Assembly (NCBI GenBank): GCA_018710845.1
Contig: DVJB01000061.1
Coordinates: 1-64,000, forward strand
Origin: Candidatus Onthomonas avicola
GTDB lineage: Bacteria; Bacillota; Clostridia; Oscillospirales; Oscillospiraceae
DNA length: 64,000 nucleotides
Direction of reading: 5' to 3'
Both the position numbers and the translations under genes were made by a program. The notes below the pieces were generated by a model. It was given only the letters and a program-made list of their open reading frames with translations, was not told where the DNA came from and made no database searches. Positions 41,466 through 51,316 of the stretch are shown here, in pieces. Numbering within the stretch: position 1 is the stretch's first letter; each line of letters begins with the position of its first letter.

Positions 41466-42050
41466 ATGGCAAGAGAAAATGCCTTTTTTGCCCTGATCGC
41501 CCGGATGCGCTACATTGACCGCTGGGCGCTGATGCGCAACACCTCGCGCGAGAACATCCAGGAGCACTCCCACATGGTGGCCGTGCTCGCCCACGCGCTG
41601 GCCGTCATCCAGAACACCTACTACGGCGGCGCGGTGGACCCGGGCCGGGTGGCCCTCGCCGCGCTCTATCACGACGCGACCGAGATCCTCACCGGCGACC
41701 TGCCCACTCCGATCAAATACGACAACCCCAACATCCGCGCCTCCTATCAGCAGGTGGAGGACGCGGCGGCCCGGCGGCTGCTGGAGATGCTGCCGGAGGA
41801 GCTGCGCGGCCAGTACGCCCCGCTGCTCCAGCCGGAGGAGGGGGAGGTCCGCGCGCTGGTCAAGGCGGCGGATAAGCTCTCGGCCTACCTGAAATGCGTC
41901 GAGGAGCTCAAGGCCGGCAACCGCGAGTTCAAGCTGGCCAAGGAACAGACCTACCGGGCGCTGGCGGGCAATCCGCTGCCGGCGCTGCAATATTTCCTGA
42001 TTCACTACCTGCCCAGCTTTGAGCTGAGTCTGGACGAGCTGCAGGCGTAA
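41466..42050 (+). CDS. YfbR-like 5'-nucleotidase (HD domain)
   Basis: A 194-residue HD-domain phosphohydrolase resembling E. coli YfbR, which dephosphorylates deoxynucleoside monophosphates. Metal ligands are the His in ENIQEHSHMVA, the HD of YHDATEILTGDLPTP and Asp in KAADKLSAYLKC. The start directly follows the HPr-like gene, implying coupled translation. A role in nucleotide pool control is likely. Confidence 0.88.
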   Translation: MARENAFFALIARMRYIDRWALMRNTSRENIQEHSHMVAVLAHALAVIQNTYYGGAVDPGRVALAALYHDATEILTGDLPTPIKYDNPNIRASYQQVEDAAARRLLEMLPEELRGQYAPLLQPEEGEVRALVKAADKLSAYLKCVEELKAGNREFKLAKEQTYRALAGNPLPALQYFLIHYLPSFELSLDELQA

Positions 42051-42090
42051 CCGCCCGGCCCGTCCGTTCATAGAAAGGAACGAAACGATT

Positions 42091-42360
42091 ATGCGAGCCA
42101 TCGTCACCGTCATCGGACAGGACCGGGTGGGTATCATCGCCGATGTCACCGCCCTGCTGGCCAAAAACCAGATCAACGTGCTGGATATCAGCCAGACCGT
42201 CCTGCAGGACTACTTCACCATGATTATGATGGTGGATACCACCGAGAGCGAGCTGCCCTTTGCCGAGCTGGCGCAGCTCCTCGCCAAAGAGGGGGAGGAG
42301 CGCGCCCTGAGCATCCACATTCAGCGGGAAGATATCTTCAACGCGATGCATAGAATCTGA
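42091..42360 (+). CDS. ACT domain protein (UPF0237)
   Basis: An 89-residue protein consisting of one ACT domain ([31 protein letters not shown]), a fold that binds amino acids and regulates enzymes. It is almost always encoded immediately before a DUF711 PFL-family gene, as here, eight bases upstream. The two are presumed partners, but the regulated reaction is not known. Confidence 0.93.
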   Translation: MRAIVTVIGQDRVGIIADVTALLAKNQINVLDISQTVLQDYFTMIMMVDTTESELPFAELAQLLAKEGEERALSIHIQREDIFNAMHRI

Positions 42361-42368
42361 GGGCCGCC

Positions 42369-43727
42369 ATGCTGAGCAGAAACGAGATCATGCAGACCAT
42401 CCGGATGATTGACCAGCAGCATCTGGACATCCGGACCATCACAATGGGCATCTCCCTCCTCTCCTGCGCCGACCCCGACCCGGAGGCCTGCTGCCGCAAG
42501 ATCTACGACAAGATCTGCCGCAGGGCCGAGCGGCTGGTCCCCACCGGCGAGGCGATTGAGACGGAGTTTGGCATCCCCATCGTCAACAAGCGCATCTCCG
42601 TCACCCCCATTGCCCTGGTGGCCGCGGGATGCGAGACGGCGGACTACGTCCCGTTCGCCAAGGCCCTTGACCGCGCCGCGCGCACCTGCGGGGTGAACTT
42701 CATTGGCGGCTACTCTGCCCTGGTGCAAAAGGGGCTGACGGAGGCGGACCGCAAGCTGATGAACGCCATCCCGGAGGCGCTGGCGGAGACCGAGCTGGTC
42801 TGCGCGAGCGTCAACGTCGGCTCCACCCGCGCCGGCATCAATATGGACGCCGTGCGCACCATGGGCCAGGTGGTCAAAAAGACCGCCCAGCGTACCGCCG
42901 ACCGCGACGGCTTCGGCTGCGCGAAGCTGGTGGTCTTCTGCAACGCGGTGGAGGACAACCCCTTTATGGCCGGCGCCTTCCACGGCGTGGGCGAGGCGGA
43001 GAGCGTCATCAACGTCGGCGTCTCCGGCCCCGGCGTGGTCTATCACGCGCTGCAATCCGTCAAGGGCCAGCCCTTTGACGTGGTGGCGGAGACGGTGAAG
43101 AAGACCGCCTTCCGCATCACCCGGATGGGGCAGCTTGTCGCGCGCGAGGCGAGCGCCCGGCTGGACACCCCGTTTGGCATCGTGGACCTCTCGCTCGCCC
43201 CGACGCCCGCCGTGGGCGACTCGGTCGCCCGCATCCTGGAGGAGATGGGGCTGGAGGTCTGCGGCACGCACGGCACCACCGCCGCCCTCGCCCTGCTCAA
43301 CGACGCGGTGAAGAAAGGGGGCGTCATGGCCTCGAGCCACGTCGGCGGCCTTTCCGGCGCGTTTATTCCCGTCTCGGAGGACGAGGGGATGATCGCCGCC
43401 GCCTCCTCCGGCGCGCTGACGATGGACAAGCTGGAGGCGATGACCTGTGTCTGCTCGGTCGGGCTGGACATGATCGCCGTCCCGGGCGACACCAGCGCGG
43501 CCACCATCGCCGCCATCATCGCCGACGAGGCGGCCATCGGCATGGTGAACAACAAGACTACCGCCGTGCGCATCATCCCCGCCCCCGGCAAGCAGGTGGG
43601 CGACCGGGTGGAGATGGGCGGCCTGCTCGGCTCGGCGCCCGTCATGCCGGTGCACAGCGGCTCGGCGGAGGATTTCATCAGCCGTGGCGGGCACATCCCC
43701 GCCCCGCTGCACAGCCTGAAAAACTGA
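42369..43727 (+). CDS. PFL family protein (DUF711/UPF0210)
   Basis: A 452-residue protein spanning the DUF711 family, whose fold resembles pyruvate formate-lyase/ribonucleotide reductase barrels. Conserved regions include [44 protein letters not shown] and the C-terminal [14 protein letters not shown] [15 protein letters not shown]. Despite the name no glycyl-radical chemistry has been shown. It is paired with the ACT protein. Confidence 0.93.
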   Translation: MLSRNEIMQTIRMIDQQHLDIRTITMGISLLSCADPDPEACCRKIYDKICRRAERLVPTGEAIETEFGIPIVNKRISVTPIALVAAGCETADYVPFAKALDRAARTCGVNFIGGYSALVQKGLTEADRKLMNAIPEALAETELVCASVNVGSTRAGINMDAVRTMGQVVKKTAQRTADRDGFGCAKLVVFCNAVEDNPFMAGAFHGVGEAESVINVGVSGPGVVYHALQSVKGQPFDVVAETVKKTAFRITRMGQLVAREASARLDTPFGIVDLSLAPTPAVGDSVARILEEMGLEVCGTHGTTAALALLNDAVKKGGVMASSHVGGLSGAFIPVSEDEGMIAAASSGALTMDKLEAMTCVCSVGLDMIAVPGDTSAATIAAIIADEAAIGMVNNKTTAVRIIPAPGKQVGDRVEMGGLLGSAPVMPVHSGSAEDFISRGGHIPAPLHSLKN

Positions 43728-43820
43728 TTGCACGCCGGTGCGGACCGGGACGCCTCCCTGTTCGGGGATGTCCCGCCCGGCCGGCGTTGCCGCAAACGAC
43801 CGGAAACGGAGAGAATACCT

Positions 43821-44600
43821 ATGACCGTGTCAATCCTGGTGGTGGGAGACGTCGTCTCCGAGGCGGGGCTGGACTGCCTGAGCCGCCGTCTGCGCCCGCT
43901 GCAGCGGGAGGAGAAGATCGATTTTACCGTTGTCAACGGGGAAAACGCCGCCGGCTGCGGCCTACTGCCCTGGCAAGCGGAGGCCATTCTGGACGCCGGT
44001 GCGGACGTCATCACCTTAGGCAACCACACCTGGGGCAAGCTGAAGATTGCGGATTTCCTGGAGCGCTGCCCGCGCATCCTGCGGCCGGCCAACTATTCCT
44101 GGCGGGTGCCGGGACGGGGCTGGGGTGTCTTTGACGGGCCGCGGGGACTGCGCATCGGCGTGCTCAACCTGGTGGGCCGGGTGAATATGGACCCCAACGT
44201 GGAAAACCCCTTCACCACCGCCGACCGGCTGCTGAAACAGGCGGAGGCGGATCTGGTGCTGGTGGATTTTCACGCCGAGGCGACGAGCGAGAAGCTGGCG
44301 CTGGGCTGGTATCTCGACGGGCGCGCCGCCGCCGTCTGGGGGACGCACACCCACGTCCCAACCGCGGACGCGCAGGTTCTGCCGCGCGGGACGGGCTACC
44401 TCACCGACCTCGGCATGACCGGCCCGGCGAGGTCCATCCTCGGCATCCGGCCGGAGCAGTCCATCAACAAATTTCTCGGCGGCCTGCCGCAGCGCTATGA
44501 GGCGGCGGACGGCCCGTGCAAGCTGGAGGGCGCGGTGTTCACCGTGGACCCGGAGCAAAAGCGGTGCCTGTCCGTCCGTCCGGTCGCGCTGCGGGACTGA
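43821..44600 (+). CDS. YmdB-type metallophosphoesterase (TIGR00282)
   Basis: A 259-residue calcineurin-like phosphodiesterase of the YmdB/TIGR00282 family, reported in Bacillus to hydrolyse 2'3'-cyclic nucleotides and to affect biofilm and motility choices. Metal-binding motifs are GDVVSEAG, NGENAAGCG, LGNHTWGK, HAEATSEK and GTHTHVPTADAQ. Length matches the family. The start at 43821 follows GGAGAGAA. The signal peptidase gene follows after 22 bp. Confidence 0.9.
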   Translation: MTVSILVVGDVVSEAGLDCLSRRLRPLQREEKIDFTVVNGENAAGCGLLPWQAEAILDAGADVITLGNHTWGKLKIADFLERCPRILRPANYSWRVPGRGWGVFDGPRGLRIGVLNLVGRVNMDPNVENPFTTADRLLKQAEADLVLVDFHAEATSEKLALGWYLDGRAAAVWGTHTHVPTADAQVLPRGTGYLTDLGMTGPARSILGIRPEQSINKFLGGLPQRYEAADGPCKLEGAVFTVDPEQKRCLSVRPVALRD

Positions 44601-44622
44601 CCGCGCGGAGGGGAGGAACTTC

Positions 44623-45201
44623 ATGTCCAGAGAGAAGCAGCCGGCGGACGGAAAGGTGCCCGGCTGGCAGGCGGAGATCTATCAGGAGCTGCGCCTGCTG
44701 GCCGTTGTGCTCGCCGTGGTCATCCTGCTCTTCCACTTTTTTGCCCAGCTCATTGTCGTGGTGGGCGACTCGATGTATCCCACGCTGCACAACGGGGACC
44801 TGATGATCGCCTGGCGCTTTCAGTATACCCCGGAGGCGGGGGACATCGTGGTGGTTCACAAGGAGACGCCGACCATCCAGCAGACCATCGTCAAGCGGGT
44901 GATCGCCACCGGCGGCCAGACGGTGGAGCTGGACTATGAGGAAAACGCCGTCTATGTCGATGGCGTCCGGCTGGAAGAGGACTATATCAACCTGGAGGAG
45001 ACCGACCCCATGCTCCCAGTCGGGGATGTGACCAGCATCGACGTGCCGGAGGACTGCCTGTTCGTGATGGGAGACAACCGCAACCACTCCACCGACAGCC
45101 GCTTCACCTATGATCTGGGCCTGGTGGAGGAGGGGTACGTGGTCGGAGAGGCGGTCTGCGTCTTTTTCCCCTTCCAGCATCTCCAGTGGCTGGACAGCTG
45201 A
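44623..45201 (+). CDS. lepB: Signal peptidase I
   Basis: A 192-residue membrane-bound serine protease that removes signal peptides. One N-terminal transmembrane helix (about 24-47) precedes the catalytic Ser50 in VVGDSMYPTL and the general base Lys91 in IVKRVIATGGQ. The GDNRNHSTDSR box (near 150-160) closes the active site. GGGAGG precedes the ATG. Confidence 0.95.
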   Translation: MSREKQPADGKVPGWQAEIYQELRLLAVVLAVVILLFHFFAQLIVVVGDSMYPTLHNGDLMIAWRFQYTPEAGDIVVVHKETPTIQQTIVKRVIATGGQTVELDYEENAVYVDGVRLEEDYINLEETDPMLPVGDVTSIDVPEDCLFVMGDNRNHSTDSRFTYDLGLVEEGYVVGEAVCVFFPFQHLQWLDS

Positions 45202-45219
45202 CAGAAAGGAGGAAGAGGC

Positions 45220-46398
45220 ATGCAGTACCGCAGTGACCGGCAGGGCAGGCCGCTCTCCGTCCTCGGCTATGGCTGTCTCCGCTTCCCGCAGACACGGGGC
45301 CGCATCGACCTGGCGGAGACGGAGCGGCAGGTGCTCGCCGCGATTGAGGCGGGAGTGAACTATTTTGACACCGCCTATATCTATTCCGGCAGCGAGGAGG
45401 CGCTGGGCGAGATCCTCGCGCGCAACCGCTGCCGCGATCGCGTCCACATCACCACCAAGCTGCCGCACTATCTGATCAAAAAACCGGACGACCTGGAGCG
45501 CTGCTTTCAGGAGCAGCTGCGCCGCCTGCGGACAGACCATGTGGACTACTACCTGATGCACATGCTGCCGGATCTCAGCACCTGGCGGCGGCTGGAGTCC
45601 CTCGGCGTACCGGAGTGGCTTGCCGGCAAGCGCGCCTCCGGCCAGATCGGCGGCGTGGGCTTTTCCTACCACGGGAATACCAACTCCTTTCTGGAGCTGC
45701 TGGAGGCCTATGACTGGGATCTCTGTCAGATTCAGTATAACTACCTCGACGAGCACACCCAGGCCGGACGGCGTGGCCTCCAGCGCGCGGCGGAGCGGGG
45801 CATCCCGGTCGTCATTATGGAGCCGCTGCGCGGCGGACGGCTGGTGCATGGCCTGCCGGTGGCGGCGGTCCGCCGCTTTCAAGACGCCCGGCCCCGGCGC
45901 TCCCCGGCGGAGTGGGGCCTGCGCTGGCTGTGGGACCAGAGCGAGGTGACGGTGGTCCTCTCCGGGATGAACTCGCTGGAGATGGTGCGCGAGAACTGCC
46001 GCGCCGCGGACGAGGCACGGCCCGGCCAGCTCACGGCGGAGGACTTCCGGATGTTTGAGGACGTGAAGGCCGCCATCAACGCCAAGATCAAGGTGGGCTG
46101 CACCGGCTGCGGCTACTGCATGCCCTGTCCGCACGGGGTGGACATCCCCGGCTCATTCCGCTGCTATAACGCGCGGTATACCGACGGGCTGTATACGGCG
46201 ATGAAGGAGTACTTCCTCTGCACCACCCTGCGGGGACGGCAGAGCAACGCCGGGCGCTGCGTCGGCTGCGGCCGGTGCGAGCGCCGCTGTCCGCAGGCGA
46301 TTCCTATCCGCCAGAAGCTGCACGAGGCGGCCCGCGTGCTGGAAAATCCCGCCTATCACATCGTGCGCGCCGCTGCGCGGCTGATCGGCCGGTTTTGA
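45220..46398 (+). CDS. Aldo/keto reductase with ferredoxin-type 4Fe-4S domain
   Basis: A 392-residue oxidoreductase. An aldo/keto reductase barrel (about 1-290) has the catalytic tetrad region NYFDTAYIYSGSE and KLPHY. A C-terminal domain (about 290-392) has two cysteine clusters, CTGCGYCMPCP and CVGCGRCERRCP, for iron-sulfur centres. This fusion is common in Clostridia. The substrate is unknown. The start follows AGGAGG, 18 bp after lepB. Confidence 0.92.
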   Translation: MQYRSDRQGRPLSVLGYGCLRFPQTRGRIDLAETERQVLAAIEAGVNYFDTAYIYSGSEEALGEILARNRCRDRVHITTKLPHYLIKKPDDLERCFQEQLRRLRTDHVDYYLMHMLPDLSTWRRLESLGVPEWLAGKRASGQIGGVGFSYHGNTNSFLELLEAYDWDLCQIQYNYLDEHTQAGRRGLQRAAERGIPVVIMEPLRGGRLVHGLPVAAVRRFQDARPRRSPAEWGLRWLWDQSEVTVVLSGMNSLEMVRENCRAADEARPGQLTAEDFRMFEDVKAAINAKIKVGCTGCGYCMPCPHGVDIPGSFRCYNARYTDGLYTAMKEYFLCTTLRGRQSNAGRCVGCGRCERRCPQAIPIRQKLHEAARVLENPAYHIVRAAARLIGRF

Positions 46399-46442
46399 AT
46401 CAGCAGCCGGAGCTTTCAATTGCAAATTTTCTATGAACGCCC

Positions 46443-46471
46443 TTGCAATTTAATTCTAAAAGAGGTATGAT
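46443..46471 (+). promoter_or_regulatory. Promoter of htpG
   Basis: TTGCAA (46443-46448), 17-base spacer, TATGAT (46466-46471), immediately before the CIRCE element. Confidence 0.75.
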
Positions 46472-46474
46472 ATG

Positions 46475-46501
46475 TTAGCACTCGAAAGAAATGAGTGCTA
46501 A
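46475..46501 (+). promoter_or_regulatory. CIRCE operator (HrcA binding site)
   Basis: A perfect TTAGCACTC-N9-GAGTGCTAA inverted repeat, starting four bases after the -10 box so that bound HrcA would cover the transcription start. It places htpG under HrcA heat-shock control. Confidence 0.95.
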
Positions 46502-46546
46502 CATATTTTGTTTGCAAAGTAGTTCCAATAGACGGAGGCATGAATC

Positions 46547-48466
46547 ATGGAAAAGCGCCAGTTTAAGGCGGAGTCCCAGCGGATGCTGGACCTGATGATC
46601 AACTCGATCTACACCCACAAAGAGATCTTCCTGCGGGAGCTGATCTCCAACGCCAGCGACGCGATTGACAAGCTGGCCTACCGCGCCCTCACGGACGACA
46701 GCGTCGGCCTGAACCGCTCCGACTTCAAGATCGTCCTGTCGGTGGACAAGGACGCGCGCACGCTCACCATCTCGGACAACGGCATCGGCATGACGGCCGA
46801 GGAGATGGAGGCCGACCTCGGCACGATCGCCAAGAGCGGCTCGCTCCAGTTCAAACAGGAGATGGCCGCCAAGGAGGGCGTCGAGGACGCGGACGTGGAC
46901 ATCATCGGCCAGTTCGGCGTGGGCTTCTACTCCGCGTTCATGGTGGCAGACCGGATCGAGGTGCTCAGCCGCGCCTTTGGCTCGGAGCAGGCATATCTGT
47001 GGGAGTCGGCCGGTGCGGACGGCTATACCATCACTGAGGCGTCCAAGGACAGCGCGGGCACCGATATCGTCCTGCACATTAAGGAGGACGGCGAGGAGGA
47101 GCAGTACAGCCAGTATCTGGACAAGAACCGCCTCTCCCGCCTGGTGAAGAAGTACTCCGACTATATCCACTACCCCATCACCATGCTGATGGACAAGTCC
47201 CGCCAGAAGCCAAAGCCGGAGGACGCGGGGGACGATGATACCCCTGAGTGGGAGGACTATCAGGAGTGGGAGACCCTCAACTCCATGGTGCCCCTCTGGC
47301 AGAAGAAGAAAGAGGACGTCACCGAGGAGGAGTACAACTCCTTCTACACCGACAAGTTCGGCGATTGGGAGAAGCCGCTGGCCAATCTGCGCGTGAGCGT
47401 GGAGGGCAACGTGACCTACGACGCCCTGCTCTATATCCCCGGCCGCACGCCGTATGACTTCTACACCCGCGATTACAAGAAGGGTCTGCAGCTCTACTCC
47501 TCCGGCGTGCTCATCATGGACAACTGTGCCGACCTGCTGCCGGAGCACTTCCGCTTTGTCAAGGGCGTGGTGGACACCCCGGATGTCAGCCTGAACATCT
47601 CCCGTGAGATGCTCCAGCACACCCGTCAGCTCAAGGTGATCGCCAAGAATCTGGAGAAGAAGATCAAGGCGGAGCTGCTGCGCATCCAGAAGGAGGACCG
47701 CGAGAAGTACCGCCAGTTCTGGAAGAGTTTCGGCCTGAACGTCAAGTACGGCGCGGTGGCGGACTACGGCATGAACAAGGACAAGGTGCTCGAGCTGCTG
47801 ATGTTTGCCTCCTCCCAGGAGCTGGAGGGGACCACCCTGCAGGAGTACAAGGACCGCATGCCCGAGAGCCAGGAGTTCATTTACTATGCCGCCGGCGAGG
47901 ACGCCGCGCAGCTCGGCAAGCTGCCGCAGGCGGAGCGGATTCTGGACAAGGGCTATGAGATCCTCTATCTGACCGACGAGGTGGACGAGTTCGTGATGCA
48001 GGCCATCGGCGAGTTCGACGGCAAGAAGCTCAAGAGCATCAACGACGAGGACGCCCTCCCCGAGACGGAGGAGGAGAAGAAGGCCGCCGAGGAGAAGGCC
48101 CAGTCCGGCAAGGAGGTGCTCGACTTCCTGAAGGAGACGCTGGGCGGCAAGATCAAGGAGGCCCGTATCTCCAAGATCCTGAAGAGCCACGCCGTCTGCA
48201 TGACCTCTGACGGCCCGATGTCCATTGAGATGGAAAAGTATATGAAGCGCCAGGGCGCCGACATGGCGGGGATGCAGGCCGAGCGCGTGCTCGAGATCAA
48301 CCCGGACTCGGAGGCCTACGCCGCGCTCAAGACCGCTGTGGAGCAGGACAAGGAGAAGGCAAAGATCTACGCCGAGGTGCTCTACAACCAGGCGCTGCTG
48401 ATCGCCGGCCTGCCCATCGAGGATCCGGCCGCCTATACCGACCTGATCTGCGGCCTGCTCAAGTGA
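46547..48466 (+). CDS. htpG: Molecular chaperone HtpG (Hsp90)
   Basis: A 639-residue Hsp90. The N-terminal GHKL ATPase domain includes ELISNASDAIDKL, SDNGIGMTAEEM, and GQFGVGFYSAFMVAD. The middle domain follows (about 230-490, with FVKGVVDTPDVSLNISREML), then the C-terminal dimerisation domain, with a Lys/Glu-rich stretch at about 505-530. ATP-driven dimer that helps fold client proteins. GGAGG nine bases upstream fixes the start. Expression is probably heat-inducible through the CIRCE element. Confidence 0.97.
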   Translation: MEKRQFKAESQRMLDLMINSIYTHKEIFLRELISNASDAIDKLAYRALTDDSVGLNRSDFKIVLSVDKDARTLTISDNGIGMTAEEMEADLGTIAKSGSLQFKQEMAAKEGVEDADVDIIGQFGVGFYSAFMVADRIEVLSRAFGSEQAYLWESAGADGYTITEASKDSAGTDIVLHIKEDGEEEQYSQYLDKNRLSRLVKKYSDYIHYPITMLMDKSRQKPKPEDAGDDDTPEWEDYQEWETLNSMVPLWQKKKEDVTEEEYNSFYTDKFGDWEKPLANLRVSVEGNVTYDALLYIPGRTPYDFYTRDYKKGLQLYSSGVLIMDNCADLLPEHFRFVKGVVDTPDVSLNISREMLQHTRQLKVIAKNLEKKIKAELLRIQKEDREKYRQFWKSFGLNVKYGAVADYGMNKDKVLELLMFASSQELEGTTLQEYKDRMPESQEFIYYAAGEDAAQLGKLPQAERILDKGYEILYLTDEVDEFVMQAIGEFDGKKLKSINDEDALPETEEEKKAAEEKAQSGKEVLDFLKETLGGKIKEARISKILKSHAVCMTSDGPMSIEMEKYMKRQGADMAGMQAERVLEINPDSEAYAALKTAVEQDKEKAKIYAEVLYNQALLIAGLPIEDPAAYTDLICGLLK

Positions 48467-48591
48467 GAGAGCGGACCGCCGCATCCGAGAAAGACAACCG
48501 CCCCGCGGAGCCGAAGAACGGTTCCGCGGGGCGGTTTTGTCACCCAAAGGCTGCGGAGCAGCCGAAGCTGCTCCGCAAGGATGTTTGGAGA

Positions 48592-51180
48592 TTACTCGGC
48601 GTCCGGCGCCACATAGGAGGCGGCATACGCGTCGTAGTCGAAGTTCTGAAGCTCGCTGATCGGATCAGCGGAGTAGGTGGCGACACGCTCGTCGTCGATC
48701 ACACCAGACCAGTTCATGCCGAAGGCAAAGTCATAGGTGTTGCCGGCAGCGTCGGTGTAGCACTCCATATCGCGGGGCACGTCCTCGAGCTGAGCCTCGA
48801 CAGCCTCCATGGAGGCGGGCTGCTGGAAGACCAGCAGGCCGTTCGGCTCGGTCTGGCCCAGGATGATCTCGGCCACGACCTCAGTGCGCTGGCTGTTGTA
48901 GCAGGCCAGGATGACGTCGGCCATCGGCTCGACCTCAGACCAGACCATGCCGCGGTCCATCTTCATGGAGACGATGACGGGGATGTCACCGGCCACGGAG
49001 TCGGCATACTGCAGGGCCTCCAGGTCGCCGTAGTTGGGAACGGCGGCGGCGGTGTTGCCCTTGTAGGAGCGGTTCTGCTTCTCACCGTCGATGATCATAC
49101 CGGAAATGGAGGGATCACGGGCGGTGTCGGCAGTGTACTCACCATACTGCAGGTTGGGCGGGAACCAGTAGTCATCTTCGGAGAACAGGGTGCCGTTCTG
49201 ATAGGCCTCCATGTAGTCCCAAGCGCTGAGATAGCCGTCATAGTAAGAGATGAGATAGGGGTTGCTCATACCGACCAGGATGTAGTCGCACGCGGCGATC
49301 TCCTCGGCGGTTGCACGGGTCAGGTCGTCCTTGGTGTAGGTGGCGTTGCCATCGGCGTCCGCCTCACCGGAGGGGTCACCCAGGGTGTCGGTGACGACGT
49401 TGAAGTACTGGCCCAGGACCTCGAGATCCATGCCGGGGGTCCAAGAGGGAGTGCCCTCGCTCACGCCGCCCATCCAGCTCACGCTGAAGCCGGTGTTGTA
49501 GACATAGGGGACATAGACGGTGGGCTTCTCAGTGGACTCGCCCTCGGCAGCCGCGATGGTGCCGTCGTTCTTCAGCATGACGACGCTCTGACGCTGAGTC
49601 TCCAGGCCGAACTCGCTGGCCTCGCCGGTGGAGATGATCTCATCGGCATAGGCGGAGTCGCTGTAGGGCTGGTCAAACATGTTCAGGTTCATCATGACCA
49701 GGATGTAGTTGTAGGCCGCGTGGCTGACGATCTCGTCAGCGGCCTCCTGGCCGTTGCGCTCCACCAGGACGTTGTAGGCCTCGGCCACGGTCTCCATGGT
49801 GCCATAGCCGCCCAGCAGCTCGACGCCCTGCTCCCAGCCGAACGCAATGCGCTCGGCCTCAGAGGCGAGGTCCTCAGCGCCCCAGACACCGGCGAAGGTG
49901 AAGATGCCCCAGTCGGTGATCTTCAGGCTGTCATAGCCAAACTCGTCCAGCATGCCATACATATAGGCGTTGTAGGCGCCGGCCAGCTCTTCGCCGCCGT
50001 AGGGGTTACCCTCGCCGTCCACGTTGACGGAGTACTGGGTCATGATACCGGAGGAGCCGGTCAGGCCGGGCAGGGAGAACACGCCGTCAAAATAGGTGAT
50101 CAGGTGCGCTTCCAGGTTGTCGCCCGGGAACACGGCGTAGCGCGCGGAGACGTGGTGGTCATCTCGGCCACCCTCGGTCGCGCCGGCGCCGGCATAGTGC
50201 TTGGTGAAGCAGTAGACGGACTCATCGCCCCAGCCCAGATCGGTGCCGTCCTCGGCATAGGTGGACTGCATCGCGTTGACATAGGCGGTGGCAATGTCCA
50301 GCGTCAGCTGCGGATCCTCACCATAGGTGCCACCGGCACGGCTCATGGTGGGGGAGGCGATGTCCACCTGAGGACCGAGCAGGGCGGTGACGCCGGCCGC
50401 GCGGTACTGCTTGGCGGTCTCATTGCCGATCTCCGCGGCCAGCTCGGGATCCATGGTCGCGGCCAGAGAGACGGTCTCGATCATGCCGGAGATATTGGCG
50501 GGGTCGATGGAGATCATCGCGGGGATGCCGTAATAGCAGCTCTCAGCCACGGCCTGAATGGCGTTGGCCCACTTGGCGTGGTCGCCGCCGCCGCGGCCGA
50601 TATTACGGGTGACGCCGCCGCGGCCGCCGGCCTGCAGATAGGTGGCGGAGCCGTCGTCAGCGGTGAGGGGATCAGTGGTGAAGTCGCCCCAGCCGCCGTG
50701 GGCCAGGATCGCGGCCATCTCGGAACCCTGCATCAGGCTGATCAGGTTCTCCGCGCGCTCCTCGCTGGACAGACGCCAGTCCTCATAGGGGTCCAGCTCG
50801 CCGTTCTGGTTCAGGTCCTTGAAGGCGTAGCCGTCAGCCTCGACGACATGGACGCCGGAGTTGGGGGACAGGCCCAGGGTCTCGCCGTCCTGGTTCTCAA
50901 TCATGATCCAGCCGTCGGCGGTCTCGGTGACGGTGTACAGGGCGCCGTCGCCGGGCTCCGGGATGTAGGTCTCCGCCGTCAGGGCGAGGGCGGGAGCCTC
51001 CTCTTCGGGTGTCTCCTCAGGGGTCTCTTCGGGGGTCTCAGCGGCATCATCAGTGGTGGTGTCACTGGTGGTGTCGTCCGCCGCAGTGTCGTCTGTCGTG
51101 GTGTCGCCGCCGCATGCGGCCAGGCTGAACACCATCATCAGAGCGAGCAGCAGGGCCAGAAACCGGTTGCTGTGCTTCAT
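48592..51180 (-). CDS. Glycoside hydrolase family 3 lipoprotein
   Basis: An 862-residue surface lipoprotein. A lipoprotein signal (FSLAACGG, Cys at residue 23) is followed by a Thr/Asp/Glu-rich linker (24-70) and a GH3 catalytic region. TKHYAGAGATEGGRD near 325 matches the GH3 substrate-binding KH segment, and the Asp in LKITDWGIF near 422 fits the catalytic nucleophile. The C-terminal alpha/beta domain (from about 515) opens with RQSVVMLKND. Beta-glucosidase-like activity on plant or host glycans is likely; specificity is unknown. The protein is very acidic. The upstream small lipoprotein gene shares its ribosome-site sequence. Confidence 0.88.
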   Translation of the reverse strand: MKHSNRFLALLLALMMVFSLAACGGDTTTDDTAADDTTSDTTTDDAAETPEETPEETPEEEAPALALTAETYIPEPGDGALYTVTETADGWIMIENQDGETLGLSPNSGVHVVEADGYAFKDLNQNGELDPYEDWRLSSEERAENLISLMQGSEMAAILAHGGWGDFTTDPLTADDGSATYLQAGGRGGVTRNIGRGGGDHAKWANAIQAVAESCYYGIPAMISIDPANISGMIETVSLAATMDPELAAEIGNETAKQYRAAGVTALLGPQVDIASPTMSRAGGTYGEDPQLTLDIATAYVNAMQSTYAEDGTDLGWGDESVYCFTKHYAGAGATEGGRDDHHVSARYAVFPGDNLEAHLITYFDGVFSLPGLTGSSGIMTQYSVNVDGEGNPYGGEELAGAYNAYMYGMLDEFGYDSLKITDWGIFTFAGVWGAEDLASEAERIAFGWEQGVELLGGYGTMETVAEAYNVLVERNGQEAADEIVSHAAYNYILVMMNLNMFDQPYSDSAYADEIISTGEASEFGLETQRQSVVMLKNDGTIAAAEGESTEKPTVYVPYVYNTGFSVSWMGGVSEGTPSWTPGMDLEVLGQYFNVVTDTLGDPSGEADADGNATYTKDDLTRATAEEIAACDYILVGMSNPYLISYYDGYLSAWDYMEAYQNGTLFSEDDYWFPPNLQYGEYTADTARDPSISGMIIDGEKQNRSYKGNTAAAVPNYGDLEALQYADSVAGDIPVIVSMKMDRGMVWSEVEPMADVILACYNSQRTEVVAEIILGQTEPNGLLVFQQPASMEAVEAQLEDVPRDMECYTDAAGNTYDFAFGMNWSGVIDDERVATYSADPISELQNFDYDAYAASYVAPDAE

Positions 51181-51208
51181 TGGCTGTTCTCCTCCTTTTT
51201 TCTGGTCA

Positions 51209-51241
51209 GGCAGGCGCGCCGGAAAGTGCGGCGCGCCTGCC
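51209..51241 (-). terminator. Hairpin between the small lipoprotein and GH3 genes
   Basis: A perfect 12-bp GC-rich stem GGCAGGCGCGCC with a nine-base loop. There is no T tract, so it is more likely a partial terminator or RNA-stabilising structure inside one operon. Confidence 0.5.
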
Positions 51242-51316
51242 GTTCGTGGGTAGGTACTATACGCGCCCTGAGAGTGCCCGCCAGGGAAGGGCGCCCGTCA
51301 GGCCACGTTTCGCAAC

